NCBI GenBank assembly: GCA_963808965.1
Contig: CAWEHU010000026.1
Span: forward strand, 74,930 to 138,929
Direction: 5' to 3'
Source: CAWEHU01 sp963808965
GTDB lineage: Bacteria > Pseudomonadota > Alphaproteobacteria > Acetobacterales > Acetobacteraceae
Length of the DNA: 64,000 nucleotides
The notes under the pieces are model-generated. The model made no database searches. It was not told the origin of the DNA and saw nothing but the letters and a program-made list of their open reading frames with translations. Below are positions 61,699 to 64,000 of this stretch, piece after piece (positions within the stretch are counted from its first letter, which is position 1; each line of letters starts with the position of its first letter). Position numbers and translations under genes: made by a program.

Positions 61699-61719
61699 TG
61701 ATTCAACCAAGGAGATCGA

Positions 61720-62666
61720 ATGGCGATTCAGAAGACCGACAAAATCTGGCATAACGGCAAACGTCATCAACTGGGACGACGCGACCGTCCACGTCATGTC
61801 GCACGTCCTGCATTACGGCTCTTCGGTCTTCGAAGGAATCCGCTGCTACGACCTGTCCAGCGGCCCGGCCATCTTCCGCGCCGTCGAACACATGCAGCGC
61901 CTGGTCGACTCCGCCAAGGTCTAGCGCATGGAGATCCCTTTCACCCGTGACGAACTGGCTACAAGGCATGCTCGAGACCGTCGGCCACAACGGCGCCTGG
62001 CCCTGCTACATCCGCCCTATCGTCTTTCGCGGATACGGCGATGCCGGCGTCAACCCGCTGCAGTGCCCGGTCGAGACTTACATCGTCAACTATCCCTGGG
62101 GCAAATATCTCGAGCGGCGCCGAGGACGGCGTGGATGTCTGCGTCTCCTCTTCGACGCGTCTCGCTCCCAACACCCTGCCCGCGATGGCAAAGGCGGGCG
62201 CGAACTACATGAACTCGCAGCTCATCAAGATGGAAGCCATCGCCAACGGGTACGTCGAGGGGATCGCGCTGGACAAGATGGATTCGTCAGCGAAGGCTCC
62301 GGCGAAAATCTCTTCCTGGTTCATCGCGACAAGCTGATTACCGCGCCGTTCGGGAACTCTGTGATGCCGGGCATCACGCGTGATTCGGTCCTGCAGATCG
62401 CCCGTGACCTGAATATGCCTATCGTGGAGCAGACCATCCCGCGCGAGATGCTCTACATTGCCGACGAGGTCTTCTTCACCGGCACCGCCGCCGAGGTCAC
62501 CGCCATCCGCTCCGTCGACAAGATTAAGGTCGGCAACGGCGCCATGGGACCGGTCACCAGGGCCCTGCAGAAGGAGTTCTACGCCATCGTTCGAGGCGAA
62601 AAGAACGACCGTCACGGCTGGTTCACTCCGGTTCCCGTACGCAGCAAGCAGCCAGTCGGCGTATAA
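61720..62666 (+). pseudogene. ilvE: Branched-chain-amino-acid aminotransferase, broken by several frameshifts and a stop
   Basis: PLP fold-type IV transaminase of Ile/Leu/Val synthesis. Fragments in order: MAIQKTDKIWHNGK, then NWDDATVHVMSHVLHYGSSV with FEGIRCYD, a TAG where Tyr is expected before RMEIPFTRDELA, MLETVGHNGAWPCYIRPIVF, NYMNSQLIKMEAIANGYVEG, and VSEGSGENLFLVHRDKLITA to IREMLYIADEVFF-like sequence. About three insertions, one deletion and one stop codon separate them. A good AAGGAG site precedes the ATG. The segment before SQLIKMEA lacks a clear catalytic Lys context beyond that fragment. As read it cannot make a full protein. Confidence 0.85.
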
Positions 62667-62687
62667 TTCGTTGCGTCAATTCGAGCC

Positions 62688-62710
62688 AAGGGGCGCCACG
62701 TGCGCCCCTT
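62688..62710. terminator. Hairpin downstream of ilvE
   Basis: AAGGGGCGC and GCGCCCCTT make a perfect 9-bp stem with loop CACGT, 22 bases after the ilvE stop. The T-run is short (TT then C), so it is a likely but not classical terminator. Confidence 0.6.
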
Positions 62711-62762
62711 CGGCTTCTAGCCCGGAAAGAAATAAAACAGATTCTTATAAGAAGGAGAAAAT

Positions 62763-63299
62763 ATGTCCCAAGGAATGACTCCCGAATTCGCCGCCGGCCT
62801 CTGCGCCATGATGCTCGACGGTATTCAGCGCGAAGCAGAATGCACCAAGCGAGTGCTGGCCGCTGTCCCTGATGAAAAAGTCCGATTATCGTCCCGAGCC
62901 CAACGCCCGTACCGCCCGCGAACTCGCGTGGCACATCGCCAACACCGACGTCCAGTTCCTCGACGGCATTGCCGACCTGAACTTCAGCATGGAATCTCCC
63001 GAGAACAAGCCCCAGACCTCGGCCGAAATCGTGCAGTGGTACGACGAAAACATGAAGCGCCGGGCATCACTCGCGTCGCCGGTATGACTCCCCAGCAATT
63101 GCTAACCCCGATCGAATTCTTCGGAGTGTTCAATCTGCCCGCGGTGGCCTATCTCGGATTTCTCAACAACCACAGCATCCATCATCGCGGCGAACTAGCC
63201 ACGTATCTGCGACCGATGGGATCAAAGGTCCCCTCGATTTACGGCGGCAGCTACGACGAACCCTTCGTTCCCGCAGCTCCCGCAGAAACCGCCGCATAG
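62763..63299 (+). pseudogene. DinB family protein, frameshifted
   Basis: Four-helix DinB/YfiT-type metal-binding fold. The frame starts MSQGMTPEFAAGLCAMMLDG after a strong AAGGAG site, shifts near 62880 into PNARTARELAWHIANTDVQF (which carries the first His), and returns near 63065 to GMTPQQLLTPIEFFGVFNLP. The second metal site NNHSIHHRGELATYLRPMG is intact. Two indels of opposite phase restore the frame, and the final PAAPAETAA tail is normal for acidobacterial members. Function of such proteins is often thiol transfer or detoxification, not shown here. Confidence 0.8.
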
Positions 63300-63322
63300 T
63301 CCCGTTTCATCCCGAACCAGGT

Positions 63323-63357
63323 GCCCCACTCTATCCCTTTCGTAGAGTGGGGCTTTT
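63323..63357 (+). terminator. Intrinsic terminator after the DinB gene
   Basis: GCCCCACTCTA and TAGAGTGGGGC form a perfect 11-bp stem with a 9-base loop, followed by TTTT. It lies 23 bases after the DinB stop. Confidence 0.9.
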
Positions 63358-63415
63358 CGCCTCGGCCAGATAGTATTTACCACGCAAGCGGGCGCTTTTA
63401 TTCCGTTACCAGTTG

Positions 63416-64000
63416 ATGTGGGCGATTGTGCTCGGCACTGGCGCAATCATTGTCTACATGGAAATGTGCGGCAGGATCGCCGTCGTTGCCAAGGGACCCG
63501 TTTTCTCGGTAGTGCGCTCACGTCTCGGGATGCCCTTTAGGACTCGCAACGCTGATCGCCTCCAACCTGCTGAACCTGATTACATGTGCCGCCGAACTTG
63601 GCGGCATCGCCATTGTGCTGCACTTGCTCACGGGATGGCCCGAGAAACTCGTCCTGGTTGGAGCGAGCCTTTACCTTTGCCGCCATGATCCTCTTCTTCC
63701 GTTTTCAGTGGATCGAGCGAACGCTCGGGCTTTCAGGACTGATGATGATCGTTTTCGCGGTTTCGGCGTTTCGTTCTCCATCCCGATTGGCATCAGTTAG
63801 CGCGCGGGTTGGTGCCCGCAGCATCTCCAGCCGGATACGAAACATGCACTGCTTTACTGGTACTTCGCCGTCGGAATCTTCAGTGCAATGCTGATGGAAT
63901 ACGAGGTCCATTTTTATTCCTTCGGGCGCCCTTGAGGAAGACTGGACGACTAAGGATCTCGGGGAGAACTTCATGGTGGCGTCCCTGGGTTCAGTTTTAG
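63416..64000 (+). pseudogene. Nramp-type divalent metal transporter, partial and frameshifted
   Basis: Pieces of an Nramp/MntH-like carrier run to the window edge: MWAIVLGTGAIIVYMEMCGR, then VAKGPVFSVVRSRLG, SNLLNLITCAAELGGIAIVL (helices 2-4 of the family) and, after further shifts, AVGIFSAMLMEYEVHFYSFG and KDLGENFMVASLGSVL. At least four frame changes occur. The first helix with the DPGN-type motif is not visible upstream, so the 5' end is also missing or damaged. The gene continues beyond the window. Confidence 0.7.

Overview
The window joins DNA from two unrelated bacteria. Positions 1 to about 49,998 look like a GC-rich alphaproteobacterium of the Acetobacteraceae/Rhodospirillales type: a Gram-negative cell with Kdo/lipid A genes, cytochrome c maturation system I, hopanoid synthesis, the MEP pathway and an Mla-type lipid transporter. 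From about 49,998 to the end the genes, GC content and repeats look acidobacterial (Terriglobia/Koribacter-like). The switch falls inside the reading frame of a gamma-glutamyltransferase gene. It is more likely a chimeric contig than a real transfer, although the sequence alone cannot prove this.

Alphaproteobacterial part, in order: the end of a ccm operon (ccmF-orf-ccmG-ccmH-ccmI, 2-2485); a lipid A/Kdo block (acyltransferase, waaA, lpxK, 2591-5547); a patatin-like lipoprotein pair; xseA-tlyA-dxs facing ispH-hpnH (isoprenoid precursor and hopanoid side chain); a four-gene Mla-like block (STAS-MlaE, MlaF, MlaD, PqiC-like lipoprotein, 14131-17870); an orphan solute-binding protein; small membrane proteins; an acyl-CoA hydrolase/hydratase; a PhyH-like oxygenase; an unrecognised large membrane protein (22070-24017); glpD; a fetA-fetB-CBS/BON operon; an M20 peptidase gene split by an insertion-sequence nest (about 28.6-30.6 kb); a TPP enzyme; a nitronate monooxygenase-like flavoprotein; truB-rpsO-pnp with a long leader hairpin; an MFS carrier; a metal/ion module with an HMA2-like protein, a SulP carrier, a P-type ATPase and four DUF5132-like small proteins (40.7-47.8 kb); and phnM with a DUF1045 2H phosphoesterase.

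Acidobacterial part: a truncated conserved protein, an ISNCY-type insertion sequence, a translationally coupled three-gene operon of secreted proteins (matrixin-type protease and Ig-like/PPC lipoprotein), a stand-alone ClpB-D2-like AAA ATPase, a DUF4015 glycoside-hydrolase-like protein, a PAS histidine kinase, and broken ilvE, DinB and Nramp genes, with dispersed 9-3-9 palindromes and a 21-bp tandem repeat between them.

Reading frames are broken in many conserved genes. Where the break can be resolved it is nearly always one extra base, usually in or beside a short homopolymer (mlaE twice, solute-binding protein, holin-like gene, pnp, truB, MFS, phnM, two DUF5132-type shifts and others). Essential genes such as pnp are affected, so this looks like assembly or basecalling error rather than gene decay. 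Coordinates for such genes span the whole reconstructed gene. No tRNA, rRNA or CRISPR array was seen.
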